Assembly (NCBI RefSeq): GCF_018343775.1 | Contig: NZ_CP074349.1 | Location: 5,446,001-5,510,000 of the forward strand | Reading direction: 5' to 3' | Origin: Pseudomonas cichorii | Lineage (GTDB): Bacteria; Pseudomonadota; Gammaproteobacteria; Pseudomonadales; Pseudomonadaceae | DNA: 64,000 bases | In this document: piece after piece, positions 54,524-64,000 of the stretch | How positions within the stretch are numbered: position 1 is the stretch's first letter | Layout of the letters: every line of letters begins with the position of its first letter | Made by a program: the position numbers and the translations under genes | The notes under the pieces: generated by a model | The model's database searches: none | Told to the model about the DNA's origin: nothing | The model's input: the letters and a program-made list of their open reading frames with translations, nothing else

Positions 54524-55977
54524 CTCCCTTCATGTTGATGGCCATCGCGGGCGCGGGTATCGCCCTGCTGCTGTTTCTGGTTCTCAAATACAAATTCCAG
54601 CCTTTCGTTGCCCTGATGCTGGTCAGCATCATCGTGGCACTGGTGGCCGGTGTTAAACCGGCCGATCTGGTCGCAACCATCGAAGGCGGCATGGGCAAGA
54701 CCCTTGGCCATATCGCAATCATCATTGCCCTGGGCGCAATGATCGGGCGCATCATCGAACTGTCAGGAGGCGCCGAAGCCCTGGCCAGGACGCTGATCGA
54801 CCGCTTCGGTAACAAGCGCACGCCACTGGCGCTGACCGTTGCAGGCTTCATGGTCGGCATTCCAGTATTTTTTGAAGTCGGCGTGATCATTCTCATGCCA
54901 CTGGCCTACGGCGTGGCACGTGCTGCGCGCAAACCGCTGCTGATCTTTGCTTTGCCGATGTGCGCCGCGTTGCTGGCCGTGCATGCCTTCCTGCCGCCGC
55001 ATCCGGGTGCCGTCGCCGCTGCCAGCCAGTTGGGCGCAGACCTTGGTCGTGTGCTGATGCTGGGTATTCCGATGGTCGCGGTGCTGTGCATCATCGGTTA
55101 CTTCGTCGCCGGTCGCATGACCCGCAAGACCTACCCGATGACCGACGATATCCGCAGCGAAGTCTACGGCCCGCATGTCACCAACGAAGACCTGGAAGCC
55201 TGGGCGCGTAACGACTACTCCACGGTTCGCGAAGCGACTCAGACCAAGACACTGGGTGGCGAAGAAAGCGCCAGCAGCCTGGCAAGCAAGCTACCGCCAG
55301 CGCCTGCACCAGGTTTCGGTCTGATCATTGCCCTGATTCTGCTGCCTATCGTGCTGATCCTGCTCGGCACGCTGGCCACCACCATGTTGCCTGTGACGTC
55401 CACATTGCGCAGTGTTCTGACCGTACTGGGCGCGCCACTGGTTGCCCTGTTGATCGATACTCTGCTGTGCGCCTGGTTGCTGGGCACACGCCGCGGCTGG
55501 AGCCGTTCCCAGGTATCGGACGTCATCGGCTCGGCACTGCCGGGCGTGGCCATGGTGATCCTGATCGCCGGTGCCGGTGGTGTGTTCGGTAAAGTGCTGG
55601 TCGATACCGGCATCGGCGCGGTGGTTTCCGAAGCCTTGCGCAATACCGGCCTGCCGGTTCTGGCTCTGGGATTCCTGCTGACCATGCTGCTGCGTGCGGT
55701 CCAGGGTTCCACCACTGTGGCGCTGGTTACCACCGCCGGTATTCTCAGCCCGCTGATCGCTACGCTGGACCTGAGCGCCAACCATCTGGCCCTGCTCTGC
55801 CTGGCCATGGGCGGTGGTGGTCTGGCCATGTCGCACATCAACGATGCGGGCTACTGGATGTTTACCAAGCTGGCGGGCCTGAACGTCGCCGACGGCTTGC
55901 GCACCTGGACCGTACTGGTCACGCTGCTGGGTACATTGGGCTTCGTCCTGACCCTGCTGCTCTGGCCCTTCGTCTGA
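54520..55977 (+). CDS. GntP family permease, probable threonate importer
   Basis: 485 residues from ATG 54520 (MTPFMLMAIAGAGIALLLF); an upstream TTG frame is the non-homologous alternative. About twelve to fourteen membrane helices. GntP signatures: GGMGKTLGHIAIIIALGAMIGRIIELSGGAEAL near 46 and a late IAGAGGVFGKVLVDTGIG. GntP proteins import gluconate-like sugar acids with protons; here the neighbours point to L-threonate or related tetronates. Confidence 0.88.
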   Translation: MTPFMLMAIAGAGIALLLFLVLKYKFQPFVALMLVSIIVALVAGVKPADLVATIEGGMGKTLGHIAIIIALGAMIGRIIELSGGAEALARTLIDRFGNKRTPLALTVAGFMVGIPVFFEVGVIILMPLAYGVARAARKPLLIFALPMCAALLAVHAFLPPHPGAVAAASQLGADLGRVLMLGIPMVAVLCIIGYFVAGRMTRKTYPMTDDIRSEVYGPHVTNEDLEAWARNDYSTVREATQTKTLGGEESASSLASKLPPAPAPGFGLIIALILLPIVLILLGTLATTMLPVTSTLRSVLTVLGAPLVALLIDTLLCAWLLGTRRGWSRSQVSDVIGSALPGVAMVILIAGAGGVFGKVLVDTGIGAVVSEALRNTGLPVLALGFLLTMLLRAVQGSTTVALVTTAGILSPLIATLDLSANHLALLCLAMGGGGLAMSHINDAGYWMFTKLAGLNVADGLRTWTVLVTLLGTLGFVLTLLLWPFV

Positions 55978-55998
55978 CCTTTAGAGACTGGAGTTAAC

Positions 55999-56778
55999 AT
56001 GCCTCGTTTTGCCGCCAACCTCAGCATGCTGTACCCGCAGCATGATTTCCTTGAGCGCTTCGCCGCAGCCGCTGCCGATGGTTTCGGCGCGGTCGAGTAT
56101 CTGTTTCCCTACGACTACAGCCCGCAAGAACTCAAGCAACGCCTGAGCGACAACGGTCTGGTGCAGGCGCTGTTCAACGCTCCACCGGGAGACTGGGCCG
56201 CCGGTGAACGAGGCATCGCCACCTTGCCGGCCCGCGAGGCTGAATTTCGCAGCGGCATTGAAAAGGCTCTGGAATATGCCCAGGTGCTGGGCAATGACCG
56301 GATTCACGTCATGGCAGGCCTGCTGCCCAGCGAAGACCTGCGTCAGCGCCATCAGGCGGTGTACCTGGAAAACCTGGCCTTCGCGGCCGAGCAGGCCAAG
56401 GCAGCCGGAGTCACCGTGCTGATCGAGCCGATCAACACCCGCGACATGCCAGGCTTCTTCCTGAACCGTCAGGATCAGGCGCAGGATATTTGCCGTCAGG
56501 TGGGTGCCGACAACCTCAAGGTCCAGTTCGACTGCTACCACTGCCAGATCGTCGAAGGTGATCTGACAGCCAAGCTGCGCCGTGATTTTTCAGGGATCGG
56601 CCATATCCAGATCGCTGGCGTGCCGGATCGTCACGAACCGGATCTGGGCGAGCTGAACTACGCGCACCTGTTCGAGGTGATCGACCAGTTGGGCTATGAA
56701 GGCTGGATCGGTTGCGAATATCGACCGAAAGGCGATACCAGTGAAGGCCTGGCGTGGCTGCGCCAATTGCAGGGCTGA
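55999..56778 (+). CDS. otnI: 2-oxo-tetronate isomerase OtnI
   Basis: 259 residues of the hydroxypyruvate isomerase (Hyi) TIM-barrel family: [20 protein letters not shown] at the start, [16 protein letters not shown] near 140 (metal-binding Glu), and [21 protein letters not shown] near 200. It converts 2-oxo to 3-oxo-tetronate for OtnK. Last gene of the operon; a strong convergent terminator follows. Confidence 0.92.
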   Translation: MPRFAANLSMLYPQHDFLERFAAAAADGFGAVEYLFPYDYSPQELKQRLSDNGLVQALFNAPPGDWAAGERGIATLPAREAEFRSGIEKALEYAQVLGNDRIHVMAGLLPSEDLRQRHQAVYLENLAFAAEQAKAAGVTVLIEPINTRDMPGFFLNRQDQAQDICRQVGADNLKVQFDCYHCQIVEGDLTAKLRRDFSGIGHIQIAGVPDRHEPDLGELNYAHLFEVIDQLGYEGWIGCEYRPKGDTSEGLAWLRQLQG

Positions 56779-56786
56779 CCGCTTGC

Positions 56787-56817
56787 CGTCCTGCCTCAAG
56801 CGCTTTGAGGCAGGACG
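56787..56817. terminator. Strong convergent intrinsic terminator
   Basis: CGTCCTGCCTCAA (56787-56799) and TTGAGGCAGGACG (56805-56817) are perfect 13-base arms on a 5-base loop, followed by a pyrimidine run. It lies between otnI and the opposing thioesterase gene. Confidence 0.85.
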
Positions 56818-56824
56818 CTTCTCT

Positions 56825-57223
56825 TTATTCTTCCGGTATATCGAACTGATCCTTGATGTAGCGGATTTCAGTACGGCCATGAGGCGCAGGCAATCCGTCG
56901 TCGCCCAGGTTGACGAATACCATCTTCTCTACCGTCAGGATGCTCTTGCGAGTGATCTTGTTACGGACCTCACACATCAGAGTGATCGACGTACGCCCGA
57001 ACTCGGTGGCGGTGATCCCCAACTCGATGATGTCGCCCTGGCGCGAAGCGCTGACGAAGTTGATTTCCGAGATGTACTTGGTCACCACACGCTGATTGCC
57101 CAACTGGACGATGGCGTAGATCGCCGCCTCTTCATCGATCCAGCGCAACAGACTGCCGCCGAACAGCGTGCCGTTGGGGTTGAGGTCTTCGGGCTTGACC
57201 CACTTGCGGGTGTGGAAATTCAT
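56825..57223 (-). CDS. Hotdog-fold acyl-CoA thioesterase
   Basis: 132 residues from ATG 57221-57223, chosen because AGGAGTGAAT precedes it; a GTG two codons upstream is less suited. The YciA/BACH-type active-site stretch NPNGTLFGGSLLRWIDEEAA near 16 has the Asp in the usual place, and the basic tail follows the core fold. It hydrolyses acyl-CoA thioesters; chain length is not clear. Confidence 0.85.
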   Translation of the reverse strand: MNFHTRKWVKPEDLNPNGTLFGGSLLRWIDEEAAIYAIVQLGNQRVVTKYISEINFVSASRQGDIIELGITATEFGRTSITLMCEVRNKITRKSILTVEKMVFVNLGDDGLPAPHGRTEIRYIKDQFDIPEE

Positions 57224-57391
57224 ATTCACTCCTGAGCGACTGTCAATCGATGCCTGTCTTCAATGGCAGCATACCTAAAAACCCGGTGTCCGGGATTTCA
57301 CCGATAGAAAACCTTGGGAAGAATCGTCAGCGCAGCTATACTGCCATCCGTTTTAAAACGGTCATCTTCGCTTGATACCGTTCCCGCCACC

Positions 57392-58928
<1,537 letters not shown>

Positions 58929-58941
58929 TTGATACGGACGG

Positions 58942-59081
58942 TCCGCTCCTCATGTAGGAGCGGACTTGTCCGCGATCGAGCGCGAAGCGGTCGCAGCCAG
59001 TTGTCATCGGAGCTGGCTGCGACCGCTATTCTTCAGTACTGAAGGCCGTTACGGCCTTATCGCGAACAAGTTCGCTCCTAC
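58942..59081. repeat. Complex REPIN with three nested hairpins between ahcY and metF
   Basis: Outer REP arms GTAGGAGCGGACTTGTCCGCG (58954 on) and CGCGAACAAGTTCGCTCCTAC (ending 59081). Inside, three perfect palindromes follow each other: AGCGGTCGCAGCCAG/CTGGCTGCGACCGCT (58986-59027), CTTCAGTACTGAAG (59031-59044) and AAGGCCGTTACGGCCTT (59042-59058). A further hairpin TCCGCTCC/GGAGCGGA at 58942-58964 may end the ahcY transcript. Confidence 0.7.
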
Positions 59082-59097
59082 AATGAGATCGGCCTCC

Positions 59098-59943
59098 ATG
59101 AGCCAAGACCGCCGTTTCAGCTTCGAGTTCTTCCCGACCAAGACCGACGCTGGGCATGAAAAGCTGCTGACCGTTGCGCGTCAGCTGGCCAGTTACAACC
59201 CGGATTTCTTCTCCTGCACCTATGGTGCCGGTGGTTCTACCCGTGACCGCACGATCAACACCGTGCTGCAACTGGAAAACGAAGTCAAAATCCCTGCCGC
59301 ACCGCACCTGTCGTGCGTGGGTGACAGCAAAGCCGAACTGCGCGAACTGCTGACCCAGTACAAGAATGCCGGCATCAAACGCATCGTCGCCCTGCGCGGC
59401 GACCTGCCGTCCGGCATGGGTATGGCCAGCGGTGAACTTCGCTACGCCAGCGACCTGGTTTCCTTCATCCGTGAAGAAACCGGCGATCACTTCCATATCG
59501 AAGTGGCGGCGTACCCGGAGATGCACCCTCAGGCTCACAACTTCGAAAACGACCTGAAAAACTTCGTGCACAAGGCCAACGCCGGTGCAGACAGTGCGAT
59601 CACCCAGTACTTCTTCAACGCCGACAGCTACTTCCACTTCGTGGAACGCGTTCAGAAGCAAGGCGTGAGCCTGCCGATCGTGCCGGGCATCATGCCTATC
59701 ACCAACTACAGCAAGCTGGCCCGTTTCTCGGATGCCTGCGGTGCGGAAATCCCGCGCTGGGTTCGCAAACAACTGGAAGCCTATGGCGACGACATCCAGA
59801 GCATCCAGGCGTTTGGCGAACAGGTCATCACCGAAATGTGCGAACGCCTGCTCGAAGGCGGCGCACCGGGCCTGCACTTCTACACGCTCAACCAGGCAGA
59901 ACCGAGCCTGGCCATCTGGAACAACCTGAAGCTGCCACGCTGA
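59098..59943 (+). CDS. metF: 5,10-methylenetetrahydrofolate reductase
   Basis: 281 residues from ATG 59098 (MSQDRRFSFEFFPTKT); the longer frame starts in the repeat. FAD-dependent TIM barrel with FEFFPTKTDAG near 9, FSCTYGAGGSTRDRT near 40, RIVALRGDLP near 98 and QYFFNADSYFHF near 165. It reduces methylene-THF to methyl-THF, used to remethylate the homocysteine made by AhcY. Confidence 0.96.
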   Translation: MSQDRRFSFEFFPTKTDAGHEKLLTVARQLASYNPDFFSCTYGAGGSTRDRTINTVLQLENEVKIPAAPHLSCVGDSKAELRELLTQYKNAGIKRIVALRGDLPSGMGMASGELRYASDLVSFIREETGDHFHIEVAAYPEMHPQAHNFENDLKNFVHKANAGADSAITQYFFNADSYFHFVERVQKQGVSLPIVPGIMPITNYSKLARFSDACGAEIPRWVRKQLEAYGDDIQSIQAFGEQVITEMCERLLEGGAPGLHFYTLNQAEPSLAIWNNLKLPR

Positions 59944-60309
59944 CAGGCCATTCTCCAGGCAGGGTCTTTCGGTGACTACCGTGCGAAAGATCCTGCAGCA
60001 GAAACCGTTGGGCAGCATGAAAGCAGCGCAGCGCGTTTGCTCTGTTATACTCCAGCCTTCCCGCCAGGCTTACGCCCGGACGCTCGGTCTTGCAGAAGCC
60101 ATCTCGATCACGAAAACAGCGCATTTCCAACCCGCGCCGATGACACGAGATGAATCAAAGACCCCGCAGGACCGGACGGGATCGCGTCTTCTCAGTCTCT
60201 GTACACAAGGTCGGCAATCCAGCGATTGGCCGCTTCTACACGAGCTGAACGTCATTCGCGCCAGGCAGACTATCCCTTGAGCTCAAGCTCCAACAGAACA
60301 GGATTACTC
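59944..60309 (+). promoter_or_regulatory. Long leader and promoter of rhlE
   Basis: The 366 bases hold an extended -10 promoter candidate TGTTATACT (60043-60051) with no clear -35. That would give an mRNA leader of about 250 bases. The leader has no ORF that I can support. Long structured leaders are common upstream of cold-induced RNA helicase genes, where they regulate translation. Confidence 0.45.
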
Positions 60310-62202
60310 ATGTCCTTTGCTTCCCTCGGTCTCTCCGAGGCTTTAGTCCGCGCCATCGAGGCAGCGGGCTATACCCAGCCTACTCCGGTGCAACAGCGGG
60401 CCATTCCCGCCGTGTTGCAAGGTCGCGACCTGATGGTTGCGGCACAGACAGGTACTGGTAAAACCGGTGGCTTCGCCCTCCCGATTCTGGAGCGGTTGTT
60501 CCCCAACGGTCACCCGGACAAATCCCAGCGTCATGGCCCGCGCCAACCCCGCGTACTGGTCCTGACCCCAACCCGCGAACTGGCTGCGCAGGTGCATGAC
60601 AACTTCAAGTTGTATGCCCGCGACCTGAAGTTCGTCAGCGCCTGCATCTTCGGCGGCGTCGGCATGAACCCGCAGGTCCAGGCCATGGCCCGTGGCGTGG
60701 ACGTGCTGGTCGCCTGCCCGGGCCGCCTGCTCGACCTGGCCGGACAAGGCAGCGTCGATCTGTCCCACGTTGAAATCCTGGTGCTCGATGAAGCCGACCG
60801 GATGCTCGACATGGGCTTCGTCCATGACGTGAAAAAGGTCCTTGCCCGCCTGCCGGCCAAGCGCCAGAACCTGCTGTTCTCGGCAACGTTCTCCAACGAC
60901 ATCACCGCCCTGGCAGGCAAGCTGCTGCACAACCCCGAGCGCATCGAAGTCACGCCACCGAACACCACGGTCGAGCGTATCGAGCAACGGGTTTTCCGCC
61001 TGCCAGCCAACCACAAGCGTTCGCTGCTGGCCCACCTGATCACTCAGGGCGCATGGGAGCAGGTTCTGGTCTTCACCCGCACCAAGCACGGCGCCAACCG
61101 CCTGGCCGAGTACCTGGACAAGCACGGCCTCAGCGCTGTCGCGATCCACGGCAACAAGAGCCAGAACGCTCGTACCAAAGCCCTGGCCGACTTCAAGGCC
61201 GGTGACGTACGGATCATGGTCGCCACCGATATCGCCGCCCGCGGCCTGGATATCGACCAGTTGCCACACGTGGTCAACTTCGAGCTGCCAAACGTCGATG
61301 AAGACTACGTGCACCGCATCGGTCGTACCGGCCGTGCAGGCCGCACCGGCGAGGCCATCTCGCTGGTTGCGCCGGACGAAGAAAAACTGCTCAAAAGCAT
61401 CGAGCGCATGACCCGTCAGAAAATCCCTGACGGCGACCTGATGGGTTTCGACATCAATGCAGTCGAGGCTGAAAAGCCTGAAGTTCGTGAGCGTCCGGAC
61501 GTTCGCAATCCACGCTCAGCCCGTGCCCCACGTGCTGAAGGCGAAAAGAGCAGCAACAACGGCGGCCGTCGCGACAAGGGCAAGGACAAAGGCAAGGAAA
61601 AGCCGGCAGCAGCCGCAGCGTCCGGCGAACGTCCGGCACGCCAGCCGCGTGAAAGAAAACCTCGCGAAGGCACGCCACGCGAGCAGCGTCATTCGCAACC
61701 GCCACGTCCATCGCCTGATCGCGCACCTGACGAGTTTCGGGATGACGAAGTGGATAACTTCGGCAACCGCGCTGACTATGTAAGCCCTTATCAAGGCAAG
61801 AACCAGGGCCGTGGCCGTCGTCCCGGAGCCCCTGCCGCTCCAGGCGCAGCACCAGCTGGCGCCGGACGCCCACAAGGTTCGGGCCGCCCTGCCAACCCAC
61901 GTAGCTCTGGTGCAGGTACTGGCACCGGCGCACCCGCCAAGCGTAATGGCTCGGGTTCCGGCCCGCGCACTGGGGGCGGTGCCCGTGATGGTCAGCCACG
62001 CAATCGCCGTCCGGCACGTGACGATCAGCCACGTCAGGAACCGGCCGTTCGCAGCTCCCGTGAAGGCCAGCAACCTCAGCCGAAAATCGTGCACAAGGAA
62101 TCGAAAATCGACCGGTTCCCGTCTGCCGAGCAGCTCGATCAGTTGCCAAGCCGACCACGCGGTGAAAAACCGGCCTTGCTGACTCGCAACCGCGATAGCT
62201 GA
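60310..62202 (+). CDS. rhlE: DEAD-box ATP-dependent RNA helicase RhlE
   Basis: 630 residues from ATG 60310 ([21 protein letters not shown]). Q motif [14 protein letters not shown], motif I AQTGTGKT near 46, DEAD in [16 protein letters not shown] in LLFSATFSN, and motif [16 protein letters not shown] disordered tail of about 240 residues rich in R, G, P and K follows, typical of RhlE proteins and likely used to hold RNA. It remodels RNA in ribosome assembly and turnover. A terminator follows. Confidence 0.93.
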   Translation: MSFASLGLSEALVRAIEAAGYTQPTPVQQRAIPAVLQGRDLMVAAQTGTGKTGGFALPILERLFPNGHPDKSQRHGPRQPRVLVLTPTRELAAQVHDNFKLYARDLKFVSACIFGGVGMNPQVQAMARGVDVLVACPGRLLDLAGQGSVDLSHVEILVLDEADRMLDMGFVHDVKKVLARLPAKRQNLLFSATFSNDITALAGKLLHNPERIEVTPPNTTVERIEQRVFRLPANHKRSLLAHLITQGAWEQVLVFTRTKHGANRLAEYLDKHGLSAVAIHGNKSQNARTKALADFKAGDVRIMVATDIAARGLDIDQLPHVVNFELPNVDEDYVHRIGRTGRAGRTGEAISLVAPDEEKLLKSIERMTRQKIPDGDLMGFDINAVEAEKPEVRERPDVRNPRSARAPRAEGEKSSNNGGRRDKGKDKGKEKPAAAAASGERPARQPRERKPREGTPREQRHSQPPRPSPDRAPDEFRDDEVDNFGNRADYVSPYQGKNQGRGRRPGAPAAPGAAPAGAGRPQGSGRPANPRSSGAGTGTGAPAKRNGSGSGPRTGGGARDGQPRNRRPARDDQPRQEPAVRSSREGQQPQPKIVHKESKIDRFPSAEQLDQLPSRPRGEKPALLTRNRDS

Positions 62203-62219
62203 CAGCACGACTGGAACAG

Positions 62220-62248
62220 AAACGCCCCGACTGGTTCGGGGCGTTTTT
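62220..62248 (+). terminator. rhlE intrinsic terminator
   Basis: AAACGCCCCGA-CTGGT-TCGGGGCGTTTTT, an 11-base perfect stem with T run, 17 bases after the stop. Confidence 0.9.
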
Positions 62249-62259
62249 GTATGTGCTGC

Positions 62260-62292
62260 AAAAACAGAAACGCCGACACAAGGCCGGCGTTC
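62260..62292 (-). terminator. yceI intrinsic terminator (leftward)
   Basis: Read on the minus strand, AACGCCG-GCCTTGTGT-CGGCGTTTCTGTTTTT gives a 7-base stem and a T-rich tail, 18 bases beyond the yceI stop. Confidence 0.75.
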
Positions 62293-62309
62293 CGTCGATC
62301 AGGCAGCGC

Positions 62310-62888
62310 TTACTTCTTCTGGATACCTTCCAGAGTGATGTCCAGGTCCAGCGTCTGAGAAGTCGGACCTGGGCCTTTGATGCCGAAGTCGTTCAGGTTC
62401 AGAGTGCTGGTACCGTTGAAGCCGGCACGGTAGCCGCCCCATGGATCCTTGCCTTCGCCGTTGAAGGTAGCCTTGATCACGATTGGCTTGGTGACGCCGT
62501 GCAGGGTCAGGTCGCCAGTGACGTCAGCGGTTTTCGCGCCGGTGGATTTGACGCTGGTGGAAACGAACTTGGCTTCAGGGTATTTGCCAGCGTCCAGGAA
62601 GTCCTTGCTGAGGATGTGCTTGTCGCGCTCGGCATGGTTGGTGAACAGGCTGGCGGTTTTCAGTTCGACAGCAATCTTGCTGGCTTCAGGCTTGGCAGCA
62701 TCGAAGCTGAAAGTACCGTCCCAGTCCTTGAAAGTGCCGTGGATGAAGCTGTAGCCCAGGTGGCTGATCTTGAAGTCGACGAAAGCGTGCTGGCCTTCCT
62801 TGTCGATCACATAATCGGCAGCCATCGCCTGACCGGCAGACAACAGAGCAGTACCAAGAGCCAGAGCGGCGAGAGACTTCTTCAACAT
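62310..62888 (-). CDS. yceI: YceI family periplasmic lipid-binding protein
   Basis: 192 residues from ATG 62886-62888; the longer frame starts TTG in the b561 stop. Signal peptide ends AGQAMA-A (about 23). Then the YceI beta-barrel: [29 protein letters not shown] and [17 protein letters not shown]. These proteins bind isoprenoid quinone-like lipids in their barrel. A P. aeruginosa member in the corresponding place has been called PasP (small protease); activity is not implied by the motifs. It follows the b561 gene in one operon. Confidence 0.9.
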   Translation of the reverse strand: MLKKSLAALALGTALLSAGQAMAADYVIDKEGQHAFVDFKISHLGYSFIHGTFKDWDGTFSFDAAKPEASKIAVELKTASLFTNHAERDKHILSKDFLDAGKYPEAKFVSTSVKSTGAKTADVTGDLTLHGVTKPIVIKATFNGEGKDPWGGYRAGFNGTSTLNLNDFGIKGPGPTSQTLDLDITLEGIQKK

Positions 62889-62915
62889 GCTTTTATTCCC
62901 GTTTTGGTTGAACAA

Positions 62916-63464
62916 TCAGTTACGACCCAGCATACGCTTGAGGGTCACATCGCGATCGATGAAGTGGTGTTTCAGTGCAGCCAGGCCATGGAACCCCGCA
63001 AAAACCACGATGGTCCATGCCAGATAAAAGTGAATCCAGCCCGCTGTCTCCGACTGTCCAGGCAAGCCGCTGATCAGCGCTGGAACCTCGAACAGGCCGA
63101 AGACCGGAATCCCGACACCATCGGCAGTGGAAATCAGGTAACCGGCGAACATCACGGCAAACAGAGCGGCATACAGAAAGAAGTGACCGAATGCAGCTCC
63201 GAGGCGCGTCAACCTACTGTAGCTGGCCAACGGCGCAGGTGGCGGGCTGATAAAGCGCCAGACCACGCGAAACAGCATCACGGCAAACAGCGTGAGGCCG
63301 ATGCTCTTGTGCAGATCAGGCCCGGCCTTGCGCCAGGTATCGTAATAATCCAGCCCCATCATCCAAAGCCCAAGCGCAAACAACCCGAAGACTACAATGG
63401 CCACGCCCCAATGCAGCACCATGCCGACCAGACCGTAGCGAGAGGATGAATTACGTAACTGCAT
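62916..63464 (-). CDS. Cytochrome b561 family protein
   Basis: 182 residues with four membrane helices and haem-ligand His in GMVLHWGVAIVVF near 18, LHKSIGL near 52, WIHFYLAWTIVVFAGFHGLAALKHHF near 142-166. It is a di-haem b-type cytochrome that moves electrons from the quinone pool, possibly to superoxide or the periplasm. Co-transcribed with yceI, the usual pairing. Confidence 0.92.
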   Translation of the reverse strand: MQLRNSSSRYGLVGMVLHWGVAIVVFGLFALGLWMMGLDYYDTWRKAGPDLHKSIGLTLFAVMLFRVVWRFISPPPAPLASYSRLTRLGAAFGHFFLYAALFAVMFAGYLISTADGVGIPVFGLFEVPALISGLPGQSETAGWIHFYLAWTIVVFAGFHGLAALKHHFIDRDVTLKRMLGRN

Positions 63465-63753
63465 CGCAAATACCCTGTTAGAAGTGTTACCAGACTAGCT
63501 TTTTATCTATCGATTGAAAGCGCAAAATTTTGCTCTGAACCATCGAAAAACATGATGAAAATTTTTCCATCATCGATCTTTCGATTTCAACCAGCGCCCT
63601 TTTGAGGACCGCTGGCTGTTCTGCTGGCGCAGCATCTCGATAAATTCCGCTCAGTAACACTGTGCTATGACCGTCGGCATTTCGATGGCGATGAACGGCA
63701 CTATTGTTGAGGTTCCACTGCACGGTTTTATAAAGAACGAATCGATCGCCCAT
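63465..63753. other. AT-rich intergenic region upstream of the b561-yceI operon
   Basis: Contains GCAAAATTTTGC (63522-63533, perfect 12-base palindrome), GATG-AAAA/TTTT-CCATC around 63560-63576, and ATCGATTGAAAG matched by CTTTCGATTTCAA. The A+T-rich stretch is confined to about 63480-63595, a likely promoter/operator zone. A 102-codon minus-strand frame through it starts inside the next terminator and is not supported. Confidence 0.45.
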
Positions 63754-63785
63754 AAAAAAAGGCGCGGTTTTATCCGCGCCTTTTC
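63754..63785. terminator. Intrinsic terminator of the right-edge gene
   Basis: AAAAGGCGCGG-TTTTAT-CCGCGCCTTTT, 11-base arms with A/T tails, 14 bases downstream of the right-edge gene's stop on the minus strand. Confidence 0.88.
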
Positions 63786-63799
63786 TGTCAGCCATGGCT

Positions 63800-64000
63800 T
63801 CAGTTCTTGACGTCGGCCGGTGCTGCTTCGGTTTTAACCGGTGTTTTCGGGGCAGCAGCCGGTTTGGCAGGTGCCTTTTCCTTTGCCGTTTCTTTCTTGG
63901 CGGCCTCTTTTTTCACAGGCTCTTTTTTCACGGTTTCCTTTGCCGGTGCCTTTTTGGCTGGCTCGGCCTTGGCCGCAGCTTTCTTGGCAGGCTCGGTTTT
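63800..64000 (-). CDS. Lys/Ala/Pro-rich C-terminal tail, cut by window edge
   Basis: 67 visible codons (in frame to the edge) with repeats of AKKA/AKKEPAKKA type ending in PADVKN, stop at 63800-63802. The sequence is highly basic and disordered and resembles histone H1-like tails, as in AlgP/Hp1-type proteins. The N-terminal part is outside the window, so the protein cannot be identified. Confidence 0.75.
   Translation of the reverse strand, partial: KTEPAKKAAAKAEPAKKAPAKETVKKEPVKKEAAKKETAKEKAPAKPAAAPKTPVKTEAAPADVKN

Noticed and set aside
59972..60280. 102-codon frame between metF and rhlE
   Set aside because: It starts at GTG without a ribosome site, crosses the TGTTATACT promoter and shows no recognisable protein family.
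63487..63795. 102-codon minus-strand frame
   Set aside because: It begins within the terminator at 63754-63785 and crosses the promoter region of the b561 operon; no homology or ribosome site.

Overview
The window is chromosomal DNA of a Pseudomonas species. Several gene blocks point this way: ahcY (behind an S-adenosylhomocysteine riboswitch)-metF-rhlE, bioBFHCD next to comF and modE, pqqFABCDE, desT-ureEFG-hupE and a threonate operon. GTGGGAGCGAAT/TTCGCG-type REP palindromes lie between many of the genes. The overall content looks like the P. syringae / P. fluorescens side of the genus, but the sequence alone does not fix the species. There is no rRNA, tRNA, CRISPR array, prophage or intact insertion sequence. 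The high-GC coding bias produces many long antisense shadow ORFs, which are not annotated.

Layout. 1-9 kb: the tail of a sensor histidine kinase, a CbpA-type J-protein, a DUF4153 membrane protein, a YegD-like Hsp70, an AI-2E family exporter, PsiF, a DMT permease, a lipase and OsmE. Two related MITE/REPIN-like repeats lie here in opposite orientation. 9-13.4 kb: an orphan VasX-like (BTH_I2691 family) type VI secretion pore-forming effector with a four-helix membrane protein downstream as probable immunity protein; this is the clearest accessory island. 13.4-20.1 kb: a cluster of TGCGCA palindromes, a 28-residue membrane peptide, a ferritin-like protein, an AsmA protein, DesT and the urease accessory genes ureEFG-hupE. 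20.2-27.7 kb: the PQQ cofactor cluster with a trailing S9 peptidase. 27.8-33.8 kb: a YqaE/Pmp3 peptide and two paralogous 600-residue acyl-CoA dehydrogenases with a diguanylate cyclase between them.

33.9-45.4 kb: a small flagellar-axial-like protein, the biotin operon on the minus strand, then ComF, ModE, PhoX, SrkA, RarD and GcvR. 45.7-51.3 kb: malate synthase G, a single-domain response regulator, and a cNMP/CBS/DUF294 protein coupled to a DEDDh exonuclease. 51.5-56.8 kb: an L-threonate operon (ltnD-otnK-otnC-permease-otnI) with no regulator of its own. 56.8-64 kb: a thioesterase, riboswitch-ahcY, metF, rhlE, the YceI/cytochrome b561 pair, and the C-terminus of a Lys/Ala/Pro-rich protein.

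Physiologically the window joins C1/methyl metabolism (AhcY, MetF), cofactors (PQQ, biotin, molybdate sensing), fatty-acid and glyoxylate metabolism (two FadE-type enzymes, GlcB) and C4 sugar-acid use. The most informative signals outside the genes are inverted repeats in front of fadE-type, glcB, pqqA and threonate genes. These include a double PsrA-like box and an RccR-like TGTAGT/ACTACA dyad.
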